This document shows, one piece after another, positions 28,688-37,535 of a DNA stretch of 64,000 bases. This DNA comes from Pseudomonas putida (GTDB taxonomy: Bacteria; Pseudomonadota; Gammaproteobacteria; Pseudomonadales; Pseudomonadaceae), in NCBI RefSeq assembly GCF_028682395.1, contig NZ_JANHLC010000001.1, forward strand, positions 744,001 through 808,000, in the 5' to 3' direction. Under the pieces are notes generated by a model. That model worked only from the letters and a program-made list of their open reading frames with translations. It ran no database searches and was not told where the DNA came from. The translations under genes were made by a program, and so were the position numbers. Each line of letters begins with the position of its first letter. Position 1 is the stretch's first letter.

Positions 28688-28958
28688 GGCGAGCCTCCTC
28701 GGACACGGCAACAGGCAGGGAATAAAGGTGGAACATGCCCAACAGCAGAATGTGCAGGCGGTCACGCCAGGGATGGGGGCGATCCTTGAGGCTGCCATTG
28801 AACAGCAGCAGTTCGAGCAGGTGGGTCAGCAGCAACAGGCTACCCGCCAAATTGACCAGCAAATGGAATGGATTGATCAACGGCTGGACCAGATTGACCA
28901 GCACCACCGACCAGAACAACAGCGTCAGGACCTTACCCAGCCCCCAGAACACCTTCAT
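28680..28958 (-). CDS. DUF1145 family membrane protein
   Basis: 92 residues with two or three hydrophobic helices (GLGKVLTLLFWSVVLVNLVQ; LLVNLAGSLLLLTHLLELLL; LHILLLGMFHLYSL). The pattern of an N-terminal helix, NLV, P, and H(L)LE matches DUF1145/YhhL-type proteins. No known function. The ATG at 28958 begins the hydrophobic domain; the longer frame has no support. It overlaps the collagen-like gene downstream by 8 bp. Confidence 0.75.
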   Translation of the reverse strand: MKVFWGLGKVLTLLFWSVVLVNLVQPLINPFHLLVNLAGSLLLLTHLLELLLFNGSLKDRPHPWRDRLHILLLGMFHLYSLPVAVSEEARHA

Positions 28959-29095
28959 ACGCCCCCCAATGTATTTTTTCTTTGGGCGCACAGTAACGTC
29001 TCGGGCAAGCGATTTGCCATAGCCCACTGAAAATTCCTCACCCTGGGCGTCGGTACGCCGTGGGATCGACGACATCCATCGATCCCACGGTGACG

Positions 29096-29818
29096 TCAAC
29101 GACCGATATGCAGTTCCACTCGACGGTTCTGCGCCCGCCCTTCTTCAGTAGCGTTGTCGGCGACGGGCTGGCTTTCCCCCAGGCCCTGGCTGGTGAGTTT
29201 TTCCGGGGCCAAGCCCTGGCTCAATAGATAGGCGGCCACGCTACTGGCACGGCGTTCCGACAGTTTCTGGTTATAGGCATCCGAACCCTCGCTGTCGGTG
29301 TAGCCAATCACCTTGACGCTCAGCACGTCGGCGCTGCTCAGCTTGCCCATCAGGGCAGACAGCTCGCTGCGCGCCTGAGCGGTGAGTTCGGCCGAATCGA
29401 AGGCAAACAACACTTTGCCCTGGTCACTCAGGGTAATGACTTCCGTGCTGGGCTCTACCGGCTCGGCCTTGACCGTGGCCGGGTACTGCGGCAACGGGCA
29501 ACCCGTATGGCTGACTGGCGTATTGGCCGGGGTATCGGGGCAACGATCGCGGCGGTCGAACACCCCGTCGCCGTCTTCATCGCCATCCTGGGCATAGCAG
29601 ATCAGGCCACCGGCAAGGATCCCCAGCGCCGCACCGCCTGCCGCCCAACTACCGCTTTCGATAGCGCCCAGCCCACCCCCTACCAGGCCACCCAGCAGGC
29701 TGCAGACAGGCCACGTACGTTGATTGAGAGGGGCAGTGCCATCACTGGTTGTGGCGCAACCGCCCAACAGGCTGGCAAGTAACAGGACCGGCACGGCGGC
29801 CCGCGAGAGAACACGCAT
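29096..29818 (-). CDS. OmpA-family lipoprotein with thrombospondin-3-like calcium repeat (paralogue B)
   Basis: A 240-residue lipoprotein (lipobox LLGGCATT). A short glycine-zipper-like segment (GGLVGGGLGAIESGSWAAGG) is followed by an acidic calcium-binding repeat (DGDEDGDGVFDRRDRCPDTP) and a peptidoglycan-binding OmpA_C domain (VIGYTDSEGSDAYNQKLSER, GLGESQPVADN, EGRAQNRRVELHI). It is the downstream member of a tandem pair with the next gene; both share domain order and a conserved upstream 12-mer. Probably an outer-membrane to peptidoglycan linker. Confidence 0.85.
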   Translation of the reverse strand: MRVLSRAAVPVLLLASLLGGCATTSDGTAPLNQRTWPVCSLLGGLVGGGLGAIESGSWAAGGAALGILAGGLICYAQDGDEDGDGVFDRRDRCPDTPANTPVSHTGCPLPQYPATVKAEPVEPSTEVITLSDQGKVLFAFDSAELTAQARSELSALMGKLSSADVLSVKVIGYTDSEGSDAYNQKLSERRASSVAAYLLSQGLAPEKLTSQGLGESQPVADNATEEGRAQNRRVELHIGR

Positions 29819-29859
29819 AAGAGGAGGCTCCTGTGAAACCGGACCATACCGGTCACACA

Positions 29860-29871
29860 GGAGTAAAGACC
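29860..29871 (-). promoter_or_regulatory. Conserved 12-mer upstream of paralogue B
   Basis: GGTCTTTACTCC on the minus strand, 42 bp upstream of the start; an identical 12-mer lies 45 bp upstream of paralogue A. It could be a shared promoter/operator element or a remnant of duplication. Confidence 0.4.
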
Positions 29872-29874
29872 CCC

Positions 29875-29899
29875 GGCCGCGACTGCACAAGTCGCGGCC
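29875..29899 (-). terminator. Hairpin after OmpA paralogue A
   Basis: A perfect 9-bp stem GGCCGCGAC (29875-29883) / GTCGCGGCC (29891-29899), loop TGCACAA, lies 11 bp after the paralogue A stop and is followed on the minus strand by GGGTCTTTAC; the T-run is weak. Confidence 0.5.
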
Positions 29900-29909
29900 C
29901 GCAAGGGCT

Positions 29910-30605
29910 TCAGCGTTTTATATTGATTTCGGTACGGCGGTTGAGCGCACGTCCGTCGGCGGTTTTGTTGTCTGCGACCGGATGGCTCTCGCCGGCACCG
30001 CTGACCGAAACAAAGCTACTGCGCGGTACACCGCTCTGGATCAGGTACTCGACCACCGAATGGGCGCGTTTTTCCGAGAGTTTGAGGTTGTAGGCATCAC
30101 TGCCGACGCTATCGGTATGGCCGGTCACCCGCAGTTGCGCGCTGGCATTTTCCTGCTTCAGGCGCGTGGCGATCATATCCAGCTTGGTTTTGTCGGCGGC
30201 TGTCAGCTTGGCCGAGTCGAATTCGAAGTGCACATCGCGCACCACAATGGTTTCTTCCTTGACCACCACCACTTCTTCGATCACAGCGACCGGCACCGGT
30301 GGCGGGCAACCATTGGCATCAACCGGGGTGCCCTTCGGCGTGCCCGGGCACTTGTCACGGCTGTCCGGCACGCCATCGCCGTCTTCATCGCCATCACCGT
30401 GCACCCAGCAATAGGCCGCCGCGAAGCCGGCGCCGATCAAGGCGCCACCGCCCGCCCAGGCCGAGCTTTCGATAGCGCCCAGTGCCGCGCCACCCACACC
30501 CCCGACAGCGGCACAGGTCGGCCAGTCGGTTTTCTGCAAACCTGCGCAACCAGTCAACACACTGGTCAGCAGCACCAAGGGTAATGCCGTGCGAACTATG
30601 CTCAT
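29910..30605 (-). CDS. OmpA-family lipoprotein with thrombospondin-3-like calcium repeat (paralogue A)
   Basis: A 231-residue lipoprotein (lipobox LTGCAGL). The layout is the same as its neighbour: glycine-rich segment (VGGVGGAALGAIESSAWAGG), calcium-type repeat (HGDGDEDGDGVPDSRDKCPG), a PTPKGTPVDANGCPP-like stretch, then OmpA_C (VTGHTDSVGSDAYNLKLSEK, GAGESHPVADN, DGRALNRRTEINI). Tandem duplication is evident from shared residues such as GAIES in the first domain. The ATG at 30605 is preceded by CAGGAG. Confidence 0.85.
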   Translation of the reverse strand: MSIVRTALPLVLLTSVLTGCAGLQKTDWPTCAAVGGVGGAALGAIESSAWAGGGALIGAGFAAAYCWVHGDGDEDGDGVPDSRDKCPGTPKGTPVDANGCPPPVPVAVIEEVVVVKEETIVVRDVHFEFDSAKLTAADKTKLDMIATRLKQENASAQLRVTGHTDSVGSDAYNLKLSEKRAHSVVEYLIQSGVPRSSFVSVSGAGESHPVADNKTADGRALNRRTEINIKR

Positions 30606-30649
30606 CGTGGTTTTCTCCTGAAGGGTATCGGTATGCACCCGACGCCCTG

Positions 30650-30661
30650 GGAGTAAAGACC
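30650..30661 (-). promoter_or_regulatory. Conserved 12-mer upstream of paralogue A
   Basis: GGTCTTTACTCC on the minus strand, 45 bp upstream of the start; identical to the element upstream of paralogue B. Confidence 0.4.
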
Positions 30662-30801
30662 CGCCTGCTAATCTCCGCCAGCAATAGGCCATCTATGCGC
30701 TGGAAGAAAGATCGCCAGCGATCCCGGCATTTTCCCGCGCGATGCTCTAGGCCAAGGCGCGTGGGCGCGCTAGTCTTGGTGGTTCTGATTGAGGACTATC
30801 G

Positions 30802-31299
30802 ATGACCCCTGGCCTTTCTTCGCGTACCCCCCAGCAAGCCCTCGCGGCGCTGCTCGATCGCTACGCCCCGCAGACGCTGCTGCTGGTCGGCGCCGACAGC
30901 TTTCCGGCCCTGGACGCCTTTGCGGCGGCGCACCCCGGCACCCAGATTGCCAAGGCCTTGCCAGGCCCCCTGCCCGCCGACCTGGCGGCACGACGCTTCG
31001 ACCTCGCCCTGGTGGTCGATTGCCTCGAACACCTGCCCAAGCGCGATGGCCTGCAACTGCTGGGCGGCATTCGTAACCTAAATGCCAGCCGGATCGCCGT
31101 GCTGGCCGATCTCTCGGCCTGCGGCTGGCAGGACACCGATTTCTTCTCGCTGGCCCTGCAAAGCAACGAACGCTTCCAGCGAGACGCGCAGGTGCTGACC
31201 CTCTTTACCTACGATCTGCGCGAGTACAAGCAGGTGCCGGACTGGCTCAACGCCAAGTTCTGGGCCAACCCGCAGAACTTTGGCAAATACTGGTGGTGA
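30802..31299 (+). CDS. Conserved protein, DUF6231-like, methyltransferase-related fold
   Basis: 165 residues. The sequence pattern ([16 protein letters not shown], then [28 protein letters not shown]) resembles a degenerate class I methyltransferase core: the DCLEHL segment looks like the region after motif II, but the SAM-binding GxGxG is absent. The C terminus is aromatic-rich ([16 protein letters not shown]). Conserved in Pseudomonas next to ychJ; function unknown. It ends 5 bp before ychJ, so the two are probably one transcript. Confidence 0.7.
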   Translation: MTPGLSSRTPQQALAALLDRYAPQTLLLVGADSFPALDAFAAAHPGTQIAKALPGPLPADLAARRFDLALVVDCLEHLPKRDGLQLLGGIRNLNASRIAVLADLSACGWQDTDFFSLALQSNERFQRDAQVLTLFTYDLREYKQVPDWLNAKFWANPQNFGKYWW

Positions 31300-31304
31300 C
31301 CCCC

Positions 31305-31802
31305 ATGAGTGCATCCATCTGCCCCTGCGGCAGCGGCAACCTGCTCGACGCCTGCTGCGGCCGCTATCACACCGGCCATCCCGCCCCCTGTGCCCAAGCC
31401 TTGATGCGCTCGCGCTACAGCGCCTATGTGCTGGGCCTGATCGACTATCTCGTGGCCACCACCCTGCCGGCCCAGCAGGCCGGGCTCGATCGCCAGTCCA
31501 TCGCCGACTGGAGTGCGCGCAGCACCTGGCTCGGGCTTGAGGTGGAGAGTTCACAGGTGCTCGGCGGCCAACCCGAGCACGCCTTTGTGACCTTTACCGC
31601 ACGCTGGCACGACAGCCAGGGCGAGCACAGCCATCGCGAGCGCTCGTCCTTCGTGCAGAACGCCGGGCGCTGGTACTTTATCGACCCGACCGTGCCCCTC
31701 AAGGTCGGGCGCAACGATGCCTGCCCCTGCGCCAGCGGACAGAAATTCAAAAAATGCTGCTCCGGCTATTTCCAGGCCGAGAGCAGCACGGCGACAGCCT
31801 AG
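31305..31802 (+). CDS. ychJ: YchJ family protein with two SEC-C zinc motifs (UPF0225)
   Basis: 165 residues. It has an N-terminal SEC-C motif ([18 protein letters not shown]), a central YchJ domain ([36 protein letters not shown]) and a C-terminal second SEC-C motif ([15 protein letters not shown]). SEC-C motifs bind zinc and can mediate SecB- or ribosome-type interactions; YchJ itself is uncharacterised. Overlapping orientation and a 5-bp gap indicate an operon with the upstream gene. Confidence 0.9.
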   Translation: MSASICPCGSGNLLDACCGRYHTGHPAPCAQALMRSRYSAYVLGLIDYLVATTLPAQQAGLDRQSIADWSARSTWLGLEVESSQVLGGQPEHAFVTFTARWHDSQGEHSHRERSSFVQNAGRWYFIDPTVPLKVGRNDACPCASGQKFKKCCSGYFQAESSTATA

Positions 31803-31942
31803 TCGGCCAGCGCCCGGACGTTGCTCCAGCCGGTAACGGGGCTCCGTTTACCCCGCCAGTACGTGCTCACGCATTCGGCGATGCACTACCACACGCTTCA
31901 TCTGCCTCCGCACTAGCGCTCCTCCAGAGATCAGAAACCGAA

Positions 31943-32434
31943 ATGCCCACGCTCAGCTTTCGCCACCCCACCCCCTCCGACGCCAGCCCCTGCTATCAGA
32001 TAGAAATTGGCGCCTATGAGGGCGATGAAGCGGCCACCCAGGAAAAAATCGCCACGCGCATTGCCCAGTACCCGCAGGGTTTCCTGATCCTGGAGGTCGA
32101 TGGCAAGACTGCGGGCTTTATCAACAGCGGCTGCGCCCATCAGGTGCAGATGGCGGATGAGGCCTTCAAAGAACTGGTGGGGCATACGGCGGATGCACCG
32201 AATGTGGTGATCATGTCCGTGGTGATCGACCCGGCCTACCAGGGCCGAGGCTACTCGACACGCCTGATGGAAGCCTTTGTCGCGCTCATGACGGCATCGG
32301 GCAAGCAGACGATCCACTTGATGTGCAAGGAGCAGCACGTCGAGTTGTACCGCCGGATGGGCTATCGCTATGTCCAGCCGTCCTCATCCGACCACGGCAG
32401 CATGGCCTGGCACGAGATGGTCATGGCGATCTAG
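31943..32434 (+). CDS. GNAT family N-acetyltransferase
   Basis: 163 residues. The acetyl-CoA loop is VVIDPAYQGRGYSTRLMEAF (R/Q-x-x-G-x-G/A = QGRGYS). N-terminal TLSFRHPTPSDASPCYQIE is typical of GNAT, and ELYRRMGY closes motif B. The substrate is unknown. ATG 31943 follows a 140-bp gap after ychJ that contains no gene. The longer frame upstream is not coding. Confidence 0.85.
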   Translation: MPTLSFRHPTPSDASPCYQIEIGAYEGDEAATQEKIATRIAQYPQGFLILEVDGKTAGFINSGCAHQVQMADEAFKELVGHTADAPNVVIMSVVIDPAYQGRGYSTRLMEAFVALMTASGKQTIHLMCKEQHVELYRRMGYRYVQPSSSDHGSMAWHEMVMAI

Positions 32435-32441
32435 GTGGCGC

Positions 32442-32963
32442 TCAGACCAGCTTGATGTGTGCGGTATCGGGAGCCGGTGGCGCGGGGGGCGCAACCTGCT
32501 GCCCCAGGTCGCTGCCCGGCGGCGCCAGGCTGAGCGCGGATAGATCCAGTGCGGGTGCCTGCGGCGGCTCAGGCGGGTCCTGCAAATCGCTGCCCGGCTC
32601 GGCAAGGTCATAATTGGGCGCATCCACGGCACTGAACGCCGCCATGTAAACGTCCCGGGGCTCCACCTCAAGCCGGCTTTGCTCCGTGCCGCCATCGCCC
32701 GGCAGGGCGGTCATTTCGATTTCTTCGACGTCCAGCACCATGGGCACCACGCTGACCTGAGCACCCGCCCGCTCAAGCGTGGCGCGATACTTATGCGCCT
32801 CGGCACGCTCAAGATTACTCTTCAATACCCAGCGCCGGCCGGAGAACAACAGGGCCAGGCGCTGCTCGTCGGCCTGGAACAGGCGCGCCAGGTTGTCCCG
32901 GACCAGCTCGACCTGCGCCCCGGGCAGGACCTCTCCGTTAAAGACAATTTCGTACAGTTCCAT
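32442..32963 (-). CDS. Conserved protein with DUF805-associated N-terminal module and PGSDL repeats
   Basis: 173 residues. The first ~75 (ELYEIVFNGEVLPGAQVELV, RLFQADEQRLALLFSGRRWV, LKSNLERAEAHKYRATLERA) match the small module that precedes DUF805 or rhomboid-like membrane domains in other Pseudomonas proteins. Here no membrane domain follows. Instead there is a Pro-rich acidic tail with two repeated motifs (LAEPGSDLQDPP and LAPPGSDLGQQ). Function unknown; cytosolic. It is convergent with the GNAT gene. Confidence 0.65.
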   Translation of the reverse strand: MELYEIVFNGEVLPGAQVELVRDNLARLFQADEQRLALLFSGRRWVLKSNLERAEAHKYRATLERAGAQVSVVPMVLDVEEIEMTALPGDGGTEQSRLEVEPRDVYMAAFSAVDAPNYDLAEPGSDLQDPPEPPQAPALDLSALSLAPPGSDLGQQVAPPAPPAPDTAHIKLV

Positions 32964-33072
32964 AGACCGGCTCCTGGCTGGCGCAGCGACCCGAAGAGTA
33001 TGGCCCAGCCTGACTTTCCCTCACAGCCCTTACGCCTGCTTGCTAGACTCGCGGCTTGGCCGGAGGAACACC

Positions 33073-33558
33073 ATGCACCCACGGATACGGATATTGCCCA
33101 CCCTGGGCCTGCTCTCGGCGCTCCTGCTGTCAGGCTGCAGTGCCTGGCTCACGGCCGGCCCGCAGGATCCTGGCGTGCACCTGGTCAAGGTCGAGGTGGT
33201 CAAGGCCAGACTGCTTGAGCAACGCTTCAACCTGAGCTTTCGGATCGACAACCCCAACGACACGGACCTGACCGTGCGCGGCCTGCGCTTTCGCCTTCTG
33301 CTCGAAGACATGCTCCTGAGCGAGGACCGCTCGACTCAATGGCTGACCGTACCCGCCCATAGCCAGGGCTATTTCACCGTGCCGGTGCGCACCAACCTGT
33401 GGCGACACGCGAGCAGCGTCGTCAAACGCCTGGAAAAATTCGACCAACCGATGCACTACCGGCTCGAAGGCACGCTCGAAACCGGATTATTCATCGGCTA
33501 TGACGTGCACGTGATGCGTAATGGCGAGATAATTCCCGGCGATCTTATTCCGGAGTGA
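33073..33558 (+). CDS. LEA type 2 (LEA14-like) lipoprotein
   Basis: 161 residues: lipobox LLLSGCSA (Cys at ~22), then a WHy/LEA14 beta-sandwich domain ([52 protein letters not shown]). Proteins of this fold are linked to desiccation and stress tolerance in plants; in bacteria the role is unknown. It sits 7 bp upstream of a small SEC-C protein gene and is probably co-transcribed with it. Confidence 0.85.
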   Translation: MHPRIRILPTLGLLSALLLSGCSAWLTAGPQDPGVHLVKVEVVKARLLEQRFNLSFRIDNPNDTDLTVRGLRFRLLLEDMLLSEDRSTQWLTVPAHSQGYFTVPVRTNLWRHASSVVKRLEKFDQPMHYRLEGTLETGLFIGYDVHVMRNGEIIPGDLIPE

Positions 33559-33565
33559 TTCCAGC

Positions 33566-33772
33566 ATGACCCAGCAACCCCATGTCCATGGCCCCGACTG
33601 CAACCACGATCATGACCACCACGCGCATGATCACGACCATGGCCATGTCCACGGTCCCCATTGCGGTCACGCTCACCAGGAGCCGGTGCGCAACGCCTTG
33701 AAAGACGTCGGCCGCAACGACCCCTGCCCGTGCGGCAGCAGCAAGAAATTCAAGAAATGCCACGGCGCGTGA
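33566..33772 (+). CDS. Small His-rich protein with C-terminal SEC-C motif
   Basis: 68 residues. The first 38 are dominated by His/Asp ([18 protein letters not shown]), followed by [20 protein letters not shown], a SecA-type SEC-C zinc motif. The combination suggests metal storage or chaperoning, by inference. It is co-linear with the LEA14 lipoprotein gene and followed by a terminator. Confidence 0.8.
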   Translation: MTQQPHVHGPDCNHDHDHHAHDHDHGHVHGPHCGHAHQEPVRNALKDVGRNDPCPCGSSKKFKKCHGA

Positions 33773-33787
33773 TGCAACGCTCGTAGG

Positions 33788-33822
33788 AAAACGGCCTGCC
33801 TTGTGCAGGCCGTTTTGCTTTC
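33788..33822 (+). terminator. Terminator after the SEC-C gene
   Basis: A 12-bp stem AAAACGGCCTGC (33788-33799) / GCAGGCCGTTTT (33805-33816), loop CTTGT, followed by GCTTTC. Confidence 0.85.
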
Positions 33823-33924
33823 AGGCTTCCACCCAGGCGGCAATTAGGGGTAAAACTGGCGAAGCCCGATGAGCTGGGACAAGCCCTAGCCAGCCGCTCA
33901 AAGCCCCCCTACCTGGAGCGCTCC

Positions 33925-34569
33925 ATGATCGATCTGTATTACTGGACCACCCCCAACGGCCACAAGATCTCCCTGTTTCTCGAAGAAGCCGGCCTGCCTT
34001 ACACGATGCACCCGGTGAATATCGGCCAGGGCGAGCAGTTCAAGCCTGACTTTCTGAAAATCGCCCCGAACAACCGCATCCCGGCCATTGTCGACCAACA
34101 GCCCGCCGATGGTGGCGCACCGCTGTCGCTGTTCGAATCCGGCGCAATCTTGCTGTACCTCGCCGAGAAAACCGGGCAGTTCCTGCCCAAGGACCTGCGC
34201 GGTCGCCAGGAAGCCCTGCAATGGCTGTTCTGGCAGATGGGCGGGCTCGGGCCGATGGCCGGGCAGAACCATCATTTCAGCCAATTCGCCCCCGAGAAGA
34301 TTCCCTACGCGATCAAACGCTATGTCGACGAAACCGCACGGCTCTATGGTGTGCTCGACCGGCGCCTGGCCGACCGCAATTTTGTCGCCGGCAGCGAGTA
34401 CAGCATTGCCGATATGGCGATCTATCCCTGGATCGTTTCACATCAATGGCAAAGCCAGAACCTGGCGGACTTCCCCCACGTAGAGCGCTGGTTCAACAGC
34501 ATCAAGCAGCGCCCGGCCACCGAGCGCGCCTACGCCTGGGTCGCGAAGATCAACCCGCCCAAATCCTGA
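33925..34569 (+). CDS. Glutathione S-transferase, YfcG/YghU-like nu class
   Basis: 214 residues. The N-terminal thioredoxin-fold domain carries YYWTTPNGHKISLFLEEAGL and PNNRIPAIVDQ, and the GSH-binding LFESGAILLYLAE is present. The C-terminal helical domain has WLFWQMGGLGPMAGQNHHF and YSIADMAIYPW. The TPNGxK active-site pattern is that of nu-class enzymes such as YfcG, which have disulfide-bond reductase activity. In P. aeruginosa a GST gene is also next to quiP, as I recall. Confidence 0.9.
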   Translation: MIDLYYWTTPNGHKISLFLEEAGLPYTMHPVNIGQGEQFKPDFLKIAPNNRIPAIVDQQPADGGAPLSLFESGAILLYLAEKTGQFLPKDLRGRQEALQWLFWQMGGLGPMAGQNHHFSQFAPEKIPYAIKRYVDETARLYGVLDRRLADRNFVAGSEYSIADMAIYPWIVSHQWQSQNLADFPHVERWFNSIKQRPATERAYAWVAKINPPKS

Positions 34570-34698
34570 CGCCTTTACATGGCAAGCCGGCGACACGCGG
34601 GCCACCGCGCGAAATAACACGTCGCCCGCTTGCGTGTCGGCAGCGCCCTGACTAACGTAGCGCCTTTACTGACGCTACCCCCCCGCAGGAGCTTTGCC

Positions 34699-37158
34699 AT
34701 GGCCTCGCCAGCCCTCTTTCATTACATCCCCCGGTTCGGCGTTGCCGCGGCAGTGGTCGGCTTTCTGGGCCTGGCCGGTTGCCAGTCCTGGAATGCACAA
34801 AGCACCCTGGTGCCCACCACCGGCGTGCAGCCACTCAAGGGCCTGGCCCAGAATGTGTCCGTGCGACGTAACGCACTCGGCATGCCGCTGATTGAAAGCA
34901 ACAGCTTCCACGACGCCCTGTTCACCCTGGGCTACGTGCATGCCAGCGACCGGATCGGGCAAATGGTCGGTATGCGCCTGCTGGCCCAGGGCCGCCTGGC
35001 AGAAATGAACGGTGCCGAGGCGCTGGATACCGACCGTTTCATGCGCGCGGTCAACCTGAAAAAGAGCGCCGGCGAGCTGTATAACGCGTCGTCACCAAGG
35101 CTCAAGCGCTTCTTCGAAGTGTATGCGCGCGGGGTTAACGCCTACCTGTTCCGCTACCGCGACAAACTGCCGGCCGACCTGGCCCGTACTGGCTACAAAC
35201 CCGAGTACTGGAAACCCGAAGACTCGGCGTTGATCTTCTGCCTGCTCAGCTTCAGCCAGTCGGCCAACCTGCAACAGGAACTGGCCGGATTGGTGCTAGC
35301 GCAGAAAGTCGGGACCGACAAGCTGGCCTGGCTGCTGCCGGGCTACCCGAACGACCCCCTGCCCTTTGCCGAAACGGACAAGCTCAAAGGCCTCAGTCTG
35401 GGGCCGCAAGCCGCCTCCATCGAAGCCCTGGACCAAGTGATCGGCCAGATCAACCGACTGAACCTGCTGGCCGCTCCAGCCTCGACCAACTGGGCCATTG
35501 CCCCGGCCCGTAGCCGAAGCGGCAAGAGCCTCCTGGCCAACGATCTGCAACAAGCGCCTCTGCAGCCCTCGGCCTGGAACTACGTGCAGATCCACGCGCC
35601 GAAATACCAGGCCGCAGGTGTTTCCGTCGCCGGCCTGCCCATGGTGCTGTCCGGCTTCAATGGCAAGGTTGCCTGGAGCCTCGCAGCAGTCATGGGCGAT
35701 AACCAGGACCTGTTCCTGGAAAAACTCAAGCGCGAAGGCAGCCGCCTGATGGTCCAGGCCGATGGCCGATGGCAGCCGGCCGCCGTGCGTAACGAGACCT
35801 ACTTCATCAAGGGCCAGCGGCCGATTCGTGAAGCCCTCTATGAAACCCGCCACGGACCGCTGCTCAACAGCGCCGCGGTCAACCCGACGCAGGCCCTGGG
35901 CAACACATTCGGCCTGGCCCTGCAGACGCCGGACTTCAAGGACGACCGCAGCCTCGATGCTTTCTTCGACCTGAGTCGCGCGCAGAATATCGAGAAGGCC
36001 TCGGACGCAACCCGGGAAATCCGCGCCATTGCCCTGAACATGGTCTTTGCCGACACCAGCAATATCGGCTGGCAGGTCACCGGCCGCTTCCCCAACCGCC
36101 GTGAAGGCCAGGGCCTGCTGCCATCACCGGGCTGGGACAGTCGCTATGACTGGGACGGCTATGCCGACCCCATGCTCCACCCCTACGACCAGGACCCGGC
36201 CCAGGGCTGGCTGGGCACTGCCAACCAGCGCATCGTGCCCCCCGGTTACGGCATGCAACTGTCCAATTCCTGGTCCGCCCCCGAGCGCGGCGAGCGTCTG
36301 GCCCAGTTGGCGGGTGCCGGCAAGCACGACAGTCGCAGCCTGATCGCGATGCAGTACGACCAGACCACGCTGTTCGCCGCCAAGCTCAAGGCCATGTTCG
36401 AAGCCCCGGGCATGGCCCAGCCACTCAAGGCCGCCATCGATGCCCTGCCGGACATCGAGCGCGCCAAGGCTCGTGAAGCCTTTACCCGGTTGATGGCGTT
36501 CGACGGTCGCCTAAGCCCGGTGTCTGCCGATGCGGCACTGTATGAACTGTTCCTACAGGAAAGTGCCAAGCAGATCTTCCTCGACACGCTCGGTCCGGCC
36601 ACCAGCCCGGCCTGGCAAGCGCTGGTGGCCAATGCCGGGGTGTCCTACTCGGCCCAGGCCGACCATCTGCTCGGCCGTGACGACAGCCCATTCTGGGATA
36701 ACCCGCGCACAGCCGCCAAGGAAGACAAGCCAGCCGTCCTGGCCCGCAGCCTGGCCGCCGCGATCAGCGCAGGCGACAGCCAACTGGGCGCCGACCGCAA
36801 GGCTTGGCAATGGGGCAAATTGCACAGTACCCAGTGGCGTGGAAATACCGGCCAAAACCTGCGCACAGCCCTGGCCAGCGGTGGCGATCACAACACCCTC
36901 AATACCGCCGCCTATGCCTGGGGCCAGGACTTTGCCACGACCCAGCTGCCGGTCATGCGCCTGATCGTCGACTTTGGCCAGAGCGAACCCTTGATGGGGC
37001 TGGGTGCCGCCGGCCAGTCCGGCAACCCGGCGAGCCCGTACTACGCCAATGGCCTCGACGCCTGGCTGAAGGCGCAGTACATCAGCTTCCCGATGCAGCC
37101 GCAGAACTTCGAGCGCGTCTATGGCAAGGCCCGTCTGACCCTGGTCCCCGGCAAGTGA
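34699..37158 (+). CDS. quiP: Penicillin/acyl-homoserine lactone acylase precursor, QuiP-like
   Basis: An 819-residue Ntn-hydrolase precursor. The N terminus has a lipobox-like FLGLAGCQS. The alpha-chain region includes [20 protein letters not shown] and [10 protein letters not shown]. The expected autocatalytic cleavage site is before Ser262 in [19 protein letters not shown]; that Ser becomes the N-terminal nucleophile of the beta chain. The beta chain continues with [29 protein letters not shown] and [12 protein letters not shown]. Close agreement with my memory of P. aeruginosa QuiP (PA1032), including the GST neighbour, suggests an enzyme that degrades acyl-homoserine lactone signals. The residue after the nucleophile is Thr where QuiP has Asn. 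ATG 34699 has GCAGGAG upstream. Confidence 0.8.
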   Translation: MASPALFHYIPRFGVAAAVVGFLGLAGCQSWNAQSTLVPTTGVQPLKGLAQNVSVRRNALGMPLIESNSFHDALFTLGYVHASDRIGQMVGMRLLAQGRLAEMNGAEALDTDRFMRAVNLKKSAGELYNASSPRLKRFFEVYARGVNAYLFRYRDKLPADLARTGYKPEYWKPEDSALIFCLLSFSQSANLQQELAGLVLAQKVGTDKLAWLLPGYPNDPLPFAETDKLKGLSLGPQAASIEALDQVIGQINRLNLLAAPASTNWAIAPARSRSGKSLLANDLQQAPLQPSAWNYVQIHAPKYQAAGVSVAGLPMVLSGFNGKVAWSLAAVMGDNQDLFLEKLKREGSRLMVQADGRWQPAAVRNETYFIKGQRPIREALYETRHGPLLNSAAVNPTQALGNTFGLALQTPDFKDDRSLDAFFDLSRAQNIEKASDATREIRAIALNMVFADTSNIGWQVTGRFPNRREGQGLLPSPGWDSRYDWDGYADPMLHPYDQDPAQGWLGTANQRIVPPGYGMQLSNSWSAPERGERLAQLAGAGKHDSRSLIAMQYDQTTLFAAKLKAMFEAPGMAQPLKAAIDALPDIERAKAREAFTRLMAFDGRLSPVSADAALYELFLQESAKQIFLDTLGPATSPAWQALVANAGVSYSAQADHLLGRDDSPFWDNPRTAAKEDKPAVLARSLAAAISAGDSQLGADRKAWQWGKLHSTQWRGNTGQNLRTALASGGDHNTLNTAAYAWGQDFATTQLPVMRLIVDFGQSEPLMGLGAAGQSGNPASPYYANGLDAWLKAQYISFPMQPQNFERVYGKARLTLVPGK

Positions 37159-37535
37159 ACACAGCGGCTACAGGCCCATCCTGTAGCCGCTGCCACCAGG
37201 CTGCGCACGACATGAGCGCAGCACCGAGGCCTTGCGCTTTCCCCGCCGGCCCTCGCGCCCACTGCTACATAACGCTACGCCGGGATGTGAAGCCCGCACC
37301 CACACAGGCCTGAGCGCCTACGCGTAATGGCACCAAGACGAGCAAAGTGCCTGCCCCGACCTGGTGCGCCCAACCTGCCGCCCTGCACTGCCATGCCGCT
37401 CATTCGTCCCGCACAGCCCATTAAAACGCCTGTTCGGGACTGTGGTTCGCAAATTGCTAACCTCCTAAAGTCATACGCGTTTTCCTACGCGTATCTACGC
37501 GCCTCAGCGCTTACATTGGCCTTAGGGATTAAAGA
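37159..37535 (+). promoter_or_regulatory. 377-bp region upstream of the polar amino acid transporter operon
   Basis: Right after the acylase stop there is a 13-bp perfect inverted repeat (CAGCGGCTACAGG 37162-37174 / CCTGTAGCCGCTG 37180-37192) without a T-run, probably the 3' end of quiP mRNA. Closer to hisJ, TACGCG occurs at 37474, 37486 and 37496, with a further palindromic TACGCGTA at 37319; this clustering may mark an operator. No gene is credible here. Confidence 0.45.
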
